DNA from: a virus
Length of the DNA stretch: 64,000 nucleotides
Reading direction: 5' to 3' (one strand)
Virus record (IMG/VR): IMGVR_UViG_3300031851_000007
Span: 1-64,000 of that record
In this document: one piece after another, positions 42,145 through 50,242 of the stretch
Position numbering within the stretch: position 1 is the first letter of the stretch
How the letters are laid out: each line of letters starts with the position of its first letter
Program-made: the position numbers and the translations under genes
The notes under the pieces: generated by a model
What the model was told of the DNA's origin: nothing
Databases searched by the model: none
The model's input: only the letters and a program-made list of their open reading frames with translations

Positions 42145-42836
42145 TGCTACTAAAAGGTAACAAACCGCAGTATAATAATGAATTAATAGATTACCAAACA
42201 GGTATCTATATGGCAGATTTAAATCCTTTTGTATTTCAAATGCTGAAGAAAGATGCCATTGGGGGCATTGACAAAATAGTAGAGTCTTCAGGAAAACGTA
42301 AACACGACTTGCTAAAGATGTTTGAAGACGATATACCTAAAGAATTATTCTTTACAGAGCCTACAACTAGTAGGAAGGCATTTGAAGCAGAGTTATTAAA
42401 ATTATCTCAAACTTATATAGAAACATTTCCTGACATTGAGGCCGAATTACTAATTAGTGATATAGATGAATTTTCACAAGCTGAGTTGTACGTAGAGCGT
42501 TTATGGATAAATTATCAACGCCCTACTGAATTTTTACCTTTACACTTACACACTGGGTTGTTAAGTTTTGTAGTCTGGACTCAAGTACCTTATAGCTTTG
42601 ACGACCAATTAGGTATGCAAGCATATAGTGCAAGTAAAGATAGAGTAGGAAAATTTGAGTTTGTCTTTAGTAATAGTCTCGGAGCAATAAGAACATTAGA
42701 TTTGCCTGTTGATAAATCTTTTGAAGGTAGAATTTGTGTATTCCCAGCTAAGATGTATCACCAAGTGTATCCGTTTTATCAAAGTGACGACTTTAGAATT
42801 ACTGTATCTGGAAATATTAGAGTAAGAAAAAAATGA
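42144..42836 (+). CDS. Divergent 2OG-oxygenase-like protein
   Basis: The 230-residue protein has an all-alpha N-terminal half (residues 1 to about 115) not seen in its neighbours. The C-terminal half shows LHLHTGLLSFVVWTQVP, GRICVFPAKMYHQVYPF and DDFRITVSGNIR. These correspond to the first metal motif (H-x-H-x-G form), the distal His and the 2-oxoglutarate Arg of double-stranded beta-helix oxygenases. The assignment depends on these three spots and is weaker than for the other genes. The helical half might bind a partner or substrate. Confidence 0.6.
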   Translation: MLLKGNKPQYNNELIDYQTGIYMADLNPFVFQMLKKDAIGGIDKIVESSGKRKHDLLKMFEDDIPKELFFTEPTTSRKAFEAELLKLSQTYIETFPDIEAELLISDIDEFSQAELYVERLWINYQRPTEFLPLHLHTGLLSFVVWTQVPYSFDDQLGMQAYSASKDRVGKFEFVFSNSLGAIRTLDLPVDKSFEGRICVFPAKMYHQVYPFYQSDDFRITVSGNIRVRKK

Positions 42837-43480
42837 AAATTGAATTTATAACAGACCGTGAAACAGCAAAATATTTCTCTCCAATACCTGCAAGTACTAG
42901 TATGCCTGATTGGTATAATAGCAATATAGAACCTCGCGATACTATATATTCGTGTCCACCTGTTATGGACTTTATTAATAGCGGATATATGATTCGAAGC
43001 ACATATGAATATGATGTTGACGAAAAAATAAAAGATTTTGTAAAGGGAAGAGAAATTAGTAGTGTTAACACAAGACCACAGATGCGTAAACACCCTAGCA
43101 TATATACTAATACCGCATTTCCAAAAACAAAAGTTATACAAAAATCCTATGCAAGAATAGAAACTGATTTTGTTATCAAAACACCACCAGGTTACAGTTG
43201 TATGATATTTCATCCACACTATCAAGACATAACTAACTTTACAGTTCTACCAGGAATAATTGACACTGATAAACATGATTATGTACTATCAGTAGTAGTA
43301 GAAGCACATGTCAAAAATTTAAAAATTAGTCCAGGTGATATACTTGCACAAGTAGTTCCGTTTAAAAGAGATCCTTGGACATCACAAGTAAATTTAGTTG
43401 ACAATATCAGTAGTCATGTGTTACAATATATTACAGGTGCATACAAGAAATTGTTTCATGCAAAAAAGGAATTTAAATAA
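42833..43480 (+). CDS. Unassigned phage protein, 'PPGYS' family copy 1
   Basis: The 215-residue protein is the first of three tandem paralogues (42833, 43483, 44175). Shared landmarks are YFSPIPASTSMPDWY near residue 15, SCPPVMDFINSGYMIR, a KTPPGYSCMIFHPHY strand around residue 122, PGIIDTDKHDY and ISPGDILAQVVPFKRDPW. The pattern of strands with P-P-G-Y-S, D-T-D and P-F-K-R suggests a single beta-rich domain, perhaps cupin-like. I recall similar proteins in marine phages without known function. Its place between oxygenases and halogenases implies a role in the same pathway, for example as scaffold or carrier. Confidence 0.7.
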   Translation: MKIEFITDRETAKYFSPIPASTSMPDWYNSNIEPRDTIYSCPPVMDFINSGYMIRSTYEYDVDEKIKDFVKGREISSVNTRPQMRKHPSIYTNTAFPKTKVIQKSYARIETDFVIKTPPGYSCMIFHPHYQDITNFTVLPGIIDTDKHDYVLSVVVEAHVKNLKISPGDILAQVVPFKRDPWTSQVNLVDNISSHVLQYITGAYKKLFHAKKEFK

Positions 43481-43482
43481 TA

Positions 43483-44166
43483 GTGGATAACATAATAAAG
43501 TTTATTTGTTACGACAAAACTATCGTGGATCTTTATCCGCCTTTACCTGCTTCAAAAATAATTCCTGATTGGTACAAACAAATACCAAACGAAATAATGC
43601 ATGGTCAAGAAAAACATGCAGTACCTACAATTAAGAAATGTGTTCCAGTATTAGATTACCTTACTACTGGTTATGTCTTGCGGCATTCACATCAAACAGA
43701 CTTTAAAGTATTAAATGAAAACGGAAGAAGAGATACTGAGTATATGTGTCCTATGAAGGATTATGTGTCAGCTCATCCGCACGAACAATGTCCTATTAAG
43801 ATTGAGGGCGACAATCATAATTATATTAAATTTAACCAACCTTGGATGGTTAGAACTCCGCCTGGCTATAGTACATTGTTTTTTCAACCTTTCTATAATA
43901 TGAATGAAGATTATGTAATGTTTCCTAGTGTAGTTGATACCGATACACATGACGATAGTGTAAATTTTGTTGGTTATGCTAAACAAGATTTTGTAGCTGA
44001 CCCAGGTGATCCATTAATGATTGCTATGCCATTTAAACGTGACAATTGGAAGTCTGAAATTGTATACGATGACTACTTAGGCAAAACTGTTTACTCTCAT
44101 TTCATAAAGAAAGTATGGCACGGAACATACGCCAAATTCTTTCATCAAAAGAAAAATTATAGGTAA
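43483..44166 (+). CDS. Unassigned phage protein, 'PPGYS' family copy 2
   Basis: The 227-residue protein begins at a GTG two bases after the preceding stop. It repeats the landmarks of copy 1: LYPPLPASKIIPDWYKQ, KKCVPVLDYLTTGYVLR, RTPPGYSTLFFQPFYN, PSVVDTDTHDD, DPGDPLMIAMPFKRDNWKSE. It has a longer insert between the second and third landmark (residues about 75-115). The conserved W-K pair and the D-T-D turn stand out as possible functional sites. GTG and the absence of a clear Shine-Dalgarno suggest translation by coupling. Confidence 0.7.
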   Translation: MDNIIKFICYDKTIVDLYPPLPASKIIPDWYKQIPNEIMHGQEKHAVPTIKKCVPVLDYLTTGYVLRHSHQTDFKVLNENGRRDTEYMCPMKDYVSAHPHEQCPIKIEGDNHNYIKFNQPWMVRTPPGYSTLFFQPFYNMNEDYVMFPSVVDTDTHDDSVNFVGYAKQDFVADPGDPLMIAMPFKRDNWKSEIVYDDYLGKTVYSHFIKKVWHGTYAKFFHQKKNYR

Positions 44167-44169
44167 TTA
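44162..44169 (+). promoter_or_regulatory. Variant late octamer (GGTAATTA), leaderless spacing, inside the operon
   Basis: GGTAATTA ends exactly 5 nt before the ATG at 44175, across the only small gap in this part of the operon. It differs from GGTAAATA at one base and would give an internal late transcript for the halogenase half. Confidence 0.4.
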
Positions 44170-44174
44170 TTAGT

Positions 44175-44870
44175 ATGTTCAATATTATTAGACGCCCTAG
44201 CAAAATACATCTTGACTGCTTTACATACCAGCAGGAGATTGTTGATTTGTTTCCAATTGCTCCTGCAATAAAGTTCTTACCCGAATGGTATAAAAAGTTA
44301 TCTACTACTGTAGAGTACAAAGGACCACAAAGAGGTACAATGAAAACTTGTCCTGGAGTGGCTGATCTATTTAGAAAAGGATTTATTATTCCTGCGCATA
44401 GAGAATTTTATGCAGAAGTAGTAAATGGTACACCACGTGCAGTACCCGAAAGTGAAGCTGAAAATCACGAACCTTCACAATGGGGATCAGCACTAAAAGA
44501 TTATGGACACATGAAAATTATTAGTCCATGGCGTATAAGAGAAAAGACAGGTGTTCAATTTATATGGACACAACCATTTTGGCAAAATGATACAGCTAAG
44601 TATTCGGTTCCAACTGGTATTGTAGAATACAAGTACCAACATACTACTAACATAAATGTACTTGCACAAAAAAAATTATATCCTAATAATTTTTCAATTA
44701 ATGCTGGTGAACCTTTAGCACATGTTATGCCTTTGTCAGATAAAAAAATAGTATTGCATCATCATGTAGTTGATGGTATGGAATGGCAGTTAAAGCATAG
44801 TACATATGCATTTACATTTTCAGGTCAATATTACAAATACAAAAAACTAATGCAGGATAAAGGCAAATGA
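44175..44870 (+). CDS. Unassigned phage protein, 'PPGYS' family copy 3 (diverged)
   Basis: The 231-residue copy keeps LFPIAPAIKFLPEWYKKL, KTCPGVADLFRKGFIIP, an INAGEPLAHVMPL segment and a C-terminal YYKYKKL tail, but the central PPGYS reads REKTGVQFIWTQPFW and the D-T-D is PTGIVEYKY. Thus the two most conserved sites of copies 1 and 2 are changed. It may have a different partner or a structural role. It overlaps the next oxygenase gene by 4 bp. Confidence 0.7.
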   Translation: MFNIIRRPSKIHLDCFTYQQEIVDLFPIAPAIKFLPEWYKKLSTTVEYKGPQRGTMKTCPGVADLFRKGFIIPAHREFYAEVVNGTPRAVPESEAENHEPSQWGSALKDYGHMKIISPWRIREKTGVQFIWTQPFWQNDTAKYSVPTGIVEYKYQHTTNINVLAQKKLYPNNFSINAGEPLAHVMPLSDKKIVLHHHVVDGMEWQLKHSTYAFTFSGQYYKYKKLMQDKGK

Positions 44871-45481
44871 TACGAAATATGTTTCCTACGCCGGTTTATT
44901 TTCATACGCCTAAAATTGAAGAAATCTTTTTAGTACAAAATGAAATTAAAGGTGCATTAGATGAAATAAACAAAGACAAGTTTGAAAGACCAGATGGATG
45001 GTTAGAAGATATTCAAACTAATATTAATTCACGCAAAAATACAATTGCTGATTTTAAATTAACTAATCTACATGAATATGTTAAGAAACATACATATGCA
45101 TATTGTCAAGAGATTCAACCCTTTATTGGAAAACCTATCTTTATGGCACATAGTTGGGTTAATAAATCAAGTAAAGGCCAAGGACAAGAATGGCACTCGC
45201 ATAGTGATAGCTTTATTAGTGGCGTATACTATTATCAAACATCAGGCGAAGATGGTGACATAGGATTAAAGAATCCTGTACCACAAGCTAAACAGGGACT
45301 ATTTCCTGCAGGACAACAAGTACACGAGTATGAATGGTTTAGACCATCGCCTGGCATGCTTATACTCTTTCCTGGCTGGTTAGAACACCAAGTTCAGTTA
45401 AATACCACTAATGAAACAAGAATTACAGTAGCATTTAATTGGCTATCTGATGTTGAAGAAGAAAAAAGGAATGCTTTATGA
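44867..45481 (+). CDS. 2OG-Fe(II) oxygenase, PF13759/TIGR02466 type (c) with H-x-D
   Basis: The 204-residue protein starts MIRNMFPTPVYFHTPK, a standard opening of this family. The core is SWVNKSSKGQGQEWHSHSDSFISGVYYYQ, then GMLILFPGWLEHQVQLN and ETRITVAFNWL. The first metal motif can be read as H-S-D, unlike the H-x-G form of its two relatives in this cassette. The distal His (LEHQ) and Arg (TRITV) are present. It overlaps the first halogenase gene by 4 bp and may supply or consume its product. Confidence 0.85.
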   Translation: MIRNMFPTPVYFHTPKIEEIFLVQNEIKGALDEINKDKFERPDGWLEDIQTNINSRKNTIADFKLTNLHEYVKKHTYAYCQEIQPFIGKPIFMAHSWVNKSSKGQGQEWHSHSDSFISGVYYYQTSGEDGDIGLKNPVPQAKQGLFPAGQQVHEYEWFRPSPGMLILFPGWLEHQVQLNTTNETRITVAFNWLSDVEEEKRNAL

Positions 45482-47181
45482 GAAAACCGATTGAAAGAAT
45501 AATTATTGCCGGTGGCGGATCTGCTGGTTGGATGAGTGCTGCAATGCTGTCAAAGCAATTTCCAGACATGCAAATTGCACTAGTTGAATCTCCTGATATA
45601 CCAACTGTAGGAGTAGGGGAATCAACACTTGGAACTATTAACAGCTTCATGGATGCACTAGGTCTAAAAGATACAGACTGGATGAAAGAATGTGATGCAA
45701 CATATAAGTTTGGTATTAAATTTACAGACTTCTATGAAAAAGGCCAAGCATTTTATTATCCGTTTGGTATTAAAGATACACAGAATACGCAACAAGGACT
45801 AACTGATTGGTATGTTAAGAAAACATTAAATCCGGAAACGCCTAATAATGACTTCTACGAAAGTTTTTATAGTGTTATGCCGTTGATATACAAAAACAAA
45901 GTATATGATAATGCCGACGGACAATTACCAGGATTTAGCTTTAGTTCTGATGTTGCTTATCACATGGATGCTACAAAATTTGGTAACTATTTAAGAGATA
46001 AAATTTGTTTACCAAACGGTGTAGTACACATTAAAGAAGATATTACAGAAGTTAATATAGACGGTGAAGAGTATATAACTGGACTTAAATTATCCAATGG
46101 CGATGTTATCGATGCTGATTTATATTTAGACTGTACCGGGTTCAAATCAATGCTACTAAAAGGTGCATTAAACGTTCCTTACGATTCATTTAGAGATGTA
46201 TTGAAAAATGATTATGCATGGCATTGTCATTTGCCATATGACGATAAAGAAGTTGAAATGGAAAACGTTACTAACTGTACTGCGTTTGATAATGGTTGGG
46301 TATGGAATATTCCTCTATATAATAGAATTGGTACAGGATATGTATACGATAGTAAAATGTATATGGATAAACAAGAGAACGATGACGGTACTCTTGGTCC
46401 AACAAATCACGAAAATGCATTAGAACATTTTAAAGAATATTTAAAAAATACTGATTATATGCACTTTGAAAAAAATGTTGACGAGTTAGAGTTTAAACAT
46501 ATTAAAATAGAAAACGGTTGCCATAGAACAGCATGGAAGACTAATGTTGTTGGAGTTGGACTTGCATATGGGTTTATTGAACCATTAGAATCAACTGGAC
46601 TGTTAAGTGTACAAGAAGTACTATTAAGGTTATGCGAAACATTGCACAAGCCTATAGTTAACAGAGTTTACAAAGATCAATTCAACATTGTTAATAGACA
46701 AATTATGAATGGATTTAGAAACTTTGTAGGTTACCACTTTACACTTAGTGGAAGAAGAGATACTGAATATTGGAGACAATGTACAGAGTGGGTAAGAATG
46801 GACGCTACTGTAGATGATTTAAAGTATGACGATGTACATACTAATATGGCTGAAATGGCAAATAGAATGTTACAATCACACGATCTACCAGGTGATCCGT
46901 ATATGGGCGGCGTTCCGGATATATTTGTAGGTATGAATAACCTTCCTGCAAACCCTACACAATTAGGCGTTCTTGAAAACTTGTTGATAGCACGTAACGG
47001 TGAAGTACCTGAAATGTTCTCACAACAGACACAAGATTACTGGGATCAAAAGAAACAATACATTGATATGCTTGCTGAAGATGCACCATCGCATTATCAA
47101 TACCTAAAAGATACAATCTTTGAACCAGTTGAAGTTGAAGACAACGGAGACATTGAGGAAATTGAAGACGAATCCGAATAA
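45478..47181 (+). CDS. Flavin-dependent tryptophan-halogenase-like enzyme 1
   Basis: The 567-residue protein has all marks of FAD-dependent halogenases. GGGSAGW (12-18) binds FAD, GVGESTLG follows, K77 (ATYK) is the counterpart of the catalytic Lys (K79 of PrnA), W274-V-W276-N-I-P279 is the W-x-W-x-I-P signature, and GFIEPLESTG (365-374) is the F-x-x-P-x-x-S-x-G motif. It is related to the viral halogenase VirX1 described from cyanophage Syn10, which iodinates small aromatics. Reduced flavin must come from a host or other reductase, none being visible nearby. A very acidic C-terminal tail (VEVEDNGDIEEIEDESE) is absent from enzyme 2. Confidence 0.93.
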   Translation: MRKPIERIIIAGGGSAGWMSAAMLSKQFPDMQIALVESPDIPTVGVGESTLGTINSFMDALGLKDTDWMKECDATYKFGIKFTDFYEKGQAFYYPFGIKDTQNTQQGLTDWYVKKTLNPETPNNDFYESFYSVMPLIYKNKVYDNADGQLPGFSFSSDVAYHMDATKFGNYLRDKICLPNGVVHIKEDITEVNIDGEEYITGLKLSNGDVIDADLYLDCTGFKSMLLKGALNVPYDSFRDVLKNDYAWHCHLPYDDKEVEMENVTNCTAFDNGWVWNIPLYNRIGTGYVYDSKMYMDKQENDDGTLGPTNHENALEHFKEYLKNTDYMHFEKNVDELEFKHIKIENGCHRTAWKTNVVGVGLAYGFIEPLESTGLLSVQEVLLRLCETLHKPIVNRVYKDQFNIVNRQIMNGFRNFVGYHFTLSGRRDTEYWRQCTEWVRMDATVDDLKYDDVHTNMAEMANRMLQSHDLPGDPYMGGVPDIFVGMNNLPANPTQLGVLENLLIARNGEVPEMFSQQTQDYWDQKKQYIDMLAEDAPSHYQYLKDTIFEPVEVEDNGDIEEIEDESE

Positions 47182-48679
47182 TATAGTAATAGTTGGCGGC
47201 GGTAGTTCTGGATGGATGACCGCCGCTATTCTTTGTACTAGATTTCCAAATAAACACATTACATTAATTGAGTCTCCTGATATACCAACTGTAGGTGTAG
47301 GAGAGTCTACATTAGGTAGTATTAATCTATTTTTTAATCTGTTAGGATTAGAAGACAAAGACTGGATGCCTTACTGTAATGCTACATACAAACTTGCAAT
47401 ACAATTTACTGATTTTTACAAAAAAGGCGAAACGTTTTACTATCCGTTTGGTGATAAAGATTTTTCTAACAGTCGAGGTATTGACGATTGGATGATCAAA
47501 AAAGCATACAATAAAGACTTGCCCATTAAAGATTACTACGACACTTTTTACAGTATAATGCCATTTGTATACGATAATAAAATACCAGCTACAAAGGTTG
47601 GTAACTTTAACTTTACCAAAGATGCAGCATATCATATGGATGCAGCAGCGTTTGGTGAATTTCTAAAAGAAAAGGTATGTATACCAAAAGGTGTAAATTA
47701 TATTCAAGACACTATACAAGATGTTGAATTGCATGACAACAACATACATTGTTTAAAGTGTAACAATCATACTATACACGGAGATTTATTTGTAGATTGT
47801 AGTGGCTTTAGAAGTTTGTTGCTTGAACAAACAATGAAGGTTCCGTTTACAAGTTTTAAGGACCATTTACCTAATGACAGAGCTTGGACTTGTCATTTAC
47901 CATATGATGATAAAGATGCTGAAATAGAAAATGTAACAAATTGTACTGCATATAATAATGGATGGATTTGGAATATACCTTTATATCATAGAGCCGGCAG
48001 CGGCTATGTATTTTGTACTGACTTTATTAGCGAAGATGATGCATTAATAGAATACAAGCAATATATACAACAGTTAGGAAAAAATCCTAACGAACTTAAT
48101 TTTAGATTAGTTAAAATCAAAAATGGACGACACGATGTTTGTTGGAAGAACAATGTTGTTGGAGTTGGACTTGCATATGGGTTTATTGAACCGTTAGAAT
48201 CAACTGGGTTACTTAGTACACAGGAAATGTTACTTGCATTATGCGAGACACTGTACAATGATAACGTAGGAAGTTTACAAGTAAAAAACTTTAATTATTT
48301 TTGTGCTAATATGTTAGATACATTTAAAGAATTTGTAGCATACCACTACATTGCTAGTAGCCGTAAGGATACAAAATATTGGAAACATGTTACAGAAAAT
48401 ATAAGTATTGATTCAGATGAAAGCATTGATCTTGCTCATAATTATACTGTAAATCATACTACATCTAATGATAGTGCTGGATTGCCGGATATACTAGTAG
48501 GCATGCATTATTATTCACATAACCCGTTGAGTGTTGACTGGACTAGTTTTGTTACAGGAAGTCCGTTAGTTACATCAAAAAATTGGGAAAATACTGTAAG
48601 TCAAAAAAATAGACTCTACCAAAGTATTAGTGATAAGAGCCTATCTCATTATAATTATTTAGAACGATTTATATATTAA
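47162..48679 (+). CDS. Flavin-dependent tryptophan-halogenase-like enzyme 2
   Basis: Starting at the TTG at 47162 the protein has 505 residues and places GGGSSGW at 12-18, exactly as in enzyme 1; an in-frame TTG at 47120 would add 14 residues. K77, W268-I-W270-N-I-P273 and GFIEPLESTG (340-349) are all kept, so it should be active in principle. It overlaps the acidic tail of enzyme 1 by 20 bp. Over 56 bp around the GFIEP motif the two genes differ at one base only, which points to recent duplication or gene conversion. It is the last gene of the cassette, and its stop overlaps the convergent gene. Confidence 0.92.
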   Translation: MKTNPNNIVIVGGGSSGWMTAAILCTRFPNKHITLIESPDIPTVGVGESTLGSINLFFNLLGLEDKDWMPYCNATYKLAIQFTDFYKKGETFYYPFGDKDFSNSRGIDDWMIKKAYNKDLPIKDYYDTFYSIMPFVYDNKIPATKVGNFNFTKDAAYHMDAAAFGEFLKEKVCIPKGVNYIQDTIQDVELHDNNIHCLKCNNHTIHGDLFVDCSGFRSLLLEQTMKVPFTSFKDHLPNDRAWTCHLPYDDKDAEIENVTNCTAYNNGWIWNIPLYHRAGSGYVFCTDFISEDDALIEYKQYIQQLGKNPNELNFRLVKIKNGRHDVCWKNNVVGVGLAYGFIEPLESTGLLSTQEMLLALCETLYNDNVGSLQVKNFNYFCANMLDTFKEFVAYHYIASSRKDTKYWKHVTENISIDSDESIDLAHNYTVNHTTSNDSAGLPDILVGMHYYSHNPLSVDWTSFVTGSPLVTSKNWENTVSQKNRLYQSISDKSLSHYNYLERFIY

Positions 48680-49023
48680 ATACCTTCTGGTATGTACATA
48701 GATGATGCACCTGTGCCATCAACATCTTCATCAATGTCATCTGGATCTATCATCATACGTTCCATTTTTGCTGTTGTATCTGCTTGGTGTTGTGCTGCTG
48801 TTTTTAGTGTAGCTGCTTGAATAACACCTTCTTTTGTAGCAGGTATATTACGTGTGCCTGGTTTTGAAAATTCTTCTCTAACCAATGCGTCAGCAACACT
48901 GTCTACCATTTCTAGAATGTATCCTGTAACTTTATCGTCACAGTATTGATTTGGGTTATCTGTTACGTAGCAAAGAGCTTTGTAATCAGCATCACTTATT
49001 TGTACTGTAAATGAATGGGCCAT
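48676..49023 (-). CDS. Small tail-cluster protein, unknown (paralogue of the next gene)
   Basis: The 115-residue protein begins MAHSFTVQISDADYKALCYVTDNPNQYCDDKVTGYILEMVDSVADALV, which parallels the 49039-49281 product in its first 45 residues (F-x-I-x-D-x-x-Y-K-x-L...E-x-V/M-D/V). The rest is a charged helix and a tail with DPDDIDEDVDG. No catalytic motif is visible. Lying downstream of three fibre genes, it could be a fibre chaperone, which is inference. TAGGAGAGAG precedes the ATG. Confidence 0.7.
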   Translation of the reverse strand: MAHSFTVQISDADYKALCYVTDNPNQYCDDKVTGYILEMVDSVADALVREEFSKPGTRNIPATKEGVIQAATLKTAAQHQADTTAKMERMMIDPDDIDEDVDGTGASSMYIPEGI

Positions 49024-49038
49024 GTTATCTCTCTCCTA

Positions 49039-49281
49039 TTAGCTATTCGGGTTACCTAGTAAAGATCCACCGTAGTTTGCTACAATTTCATCTCTATTAG
49101 TTGTCATTTGTGTTGTATTAGGGTCTTCCCACATTCTAGCCATTTCGAGATTAACCATTTCATCTTTGGCTAATTCTACTACATGACCTACAGCATTCTC
49201 TACCCAACCTTCTGGGTCTAGTGCTTGGTTTGCTAGAACCTTATACTCCATATCTGTTATTTCAAAAGTAATGTTTCTCAT
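49039..49281 (-). CDS. Small tail-cluster protein, unknown (paralogue of the previous gene)
   Basis: The 80-residue protein reads MRNITFEITDMEYKVLANQALDPEGWVENAVGHVVELAKDEMV in its conserved half and resembles the first 45 residues of the 48676-49023 product. The remainder is a short helix and a Gly/Asn-rich end. It has its own late promoter and AAGGA. Function unknown; a fibre assembly role is possible from position only. Confidence 0.7.
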   Translation of the reverse strand: MRNITFEITDMEYKVLANQALDPEGWVENAVGHVVELAKDEMVNLEMARMWEDPNTTQMTTNRDEIVANYGGSLLGNPNS

Positions 49282-49300
49282 TGTTTATCGTCCTTATAAG

Positions 49301-49308
49301 TATTTATG
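49301..49308 (-). promoter_or_regulatory. Late promoter octamer (CATAAATA) for the small tail-cluster genes
   Basis: CATAAATA on the minus strand overlaps the stop of the last fibre gene and gives a 19-nt leader with AAGGA before the ATG at 49281. Confidence 0.75.
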
Positions 49309-50239
49309 CAATTTGGTATCCGTTAAAGATACTATGACCGCCGTGGAATCTTGTTTGTGAGTTACGCCAGAATATCCAAACGCTTACATATTGACCAGCA
49401 TTCATATATGTTCCTAGATCTGCATACAATCCGTGCGCATAGTTGTTTCTACCGCCGTGTCTCCAAATACCGTGTGGTGCTCTACCGCCGTGCATAGCAA
49501 CACTACCGTTTTTACCAAAACTGAAGTGTACATATCCAGAAGTAGCGTTTGTGTCGTTACGACAATATGTTTGGAATTGGAATTGATAAAATCCTGCAAC
49601 AGGTGCATAAAATCTACCATTACCGTTTTGGAAGTTAGTACCGCCACGTTGGTATGAACTCCAGCCAAAGTTTCCGTTTAATTCTCTCCAGCCATAGCCT
49701 CCGTATGAATTATTATATCTCCAACCACTAGTACCTGTTGAGTGGAACATTGGAGAACGTTCTCTAGTAACATTGTTTCCTCTAGTACGCATAGCTTCTT
49801 GGCCACCTGTAAGCAATATAGTATCATTACCGCTAAAGTTAATACCCGTATTGTTATCTCCACTTGGCCCTAATGATGTTGTGCCTGCTGAACCGTTTGA
49901 TAACCTTAGGTTTGTTACTTGGTCGCCAGCTTTGTTCATAGGAGTATATCCTAAGTTACCGGTTGCTGCGCCGCCTGCAAGTTTTGAACCTGCAATAGCT
50001 GCACTTCCTGATATATCGGCGTTTGTAACAGTTCTATAAGTAACTGTTTTGCTTGATATATCAATGCTACCAGCCAGCTGTGTTCCTGAAACAGCACCGT
50101 CACCTAATTGATCTGTACCAACTTGATTGGATCCAATTTTAGTATCTGTAACTTGTGCTGCACCAATATCTTCTGATTGTAAACTTCCATCTACAAGTGC
50201 ATGTGCGTCAATCTTTTTAAATGTATCATATAATGCCAT
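49304..50239 (-). CDS. Tail fibre protein with C1q-like tip (tandem copy 3)
   Basis: The 311-residue protein shares its shaft with the two genes upstream: MALYDTFKKIDAHALVDGSLQSEDIGAAQVTDTKIG, a KLAGGAATGNLGYTPMNKAGDQVTN joint and short repeated strands. The C-terminal 150 residues form a compact beta domain (RYNNSYGGYGWRELN, NGRFYAPVAGFYQFQFQTYC, MNAGQYVSVWIFW) with the A-P-V-A-G-x-Y-x-F element of C1q/TNF-like folds. Such tips often bind host receptors. It lies in a row of three paralogues, with gaps of 3-4 bp. Confidence 0.85.
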   Translation of the reverse strand: MALYDTFKKIDAHALVDGSLQSEDIGAAQVTDTKIGSNQVGTDQLGDGAVSGTQLAGSIDISSKTVTYRTVTNADISGSAAIAGSKLAGGAATGNLGYTPMNKAGDQVTNLRLSNGSAGTTSLGPSGDNNTGINFSGNDTILLTGGQEAMRTRGNNVTRERSPMFHSTGTSGWRYNNSYGGYGWRELNGNFGWSSYQRGGTNFQNGNGRFYAPVAGFYQFQFQTYCRNDTNATSGYVHFSFGKNGSVAMHGGRAPHGIWRHGGRNNYAHGLYADLGTYMNAGQYVSVWIFWRNSQTRFHGGHSIFNGYQIA

Positions 50240-50242
50240 GTT

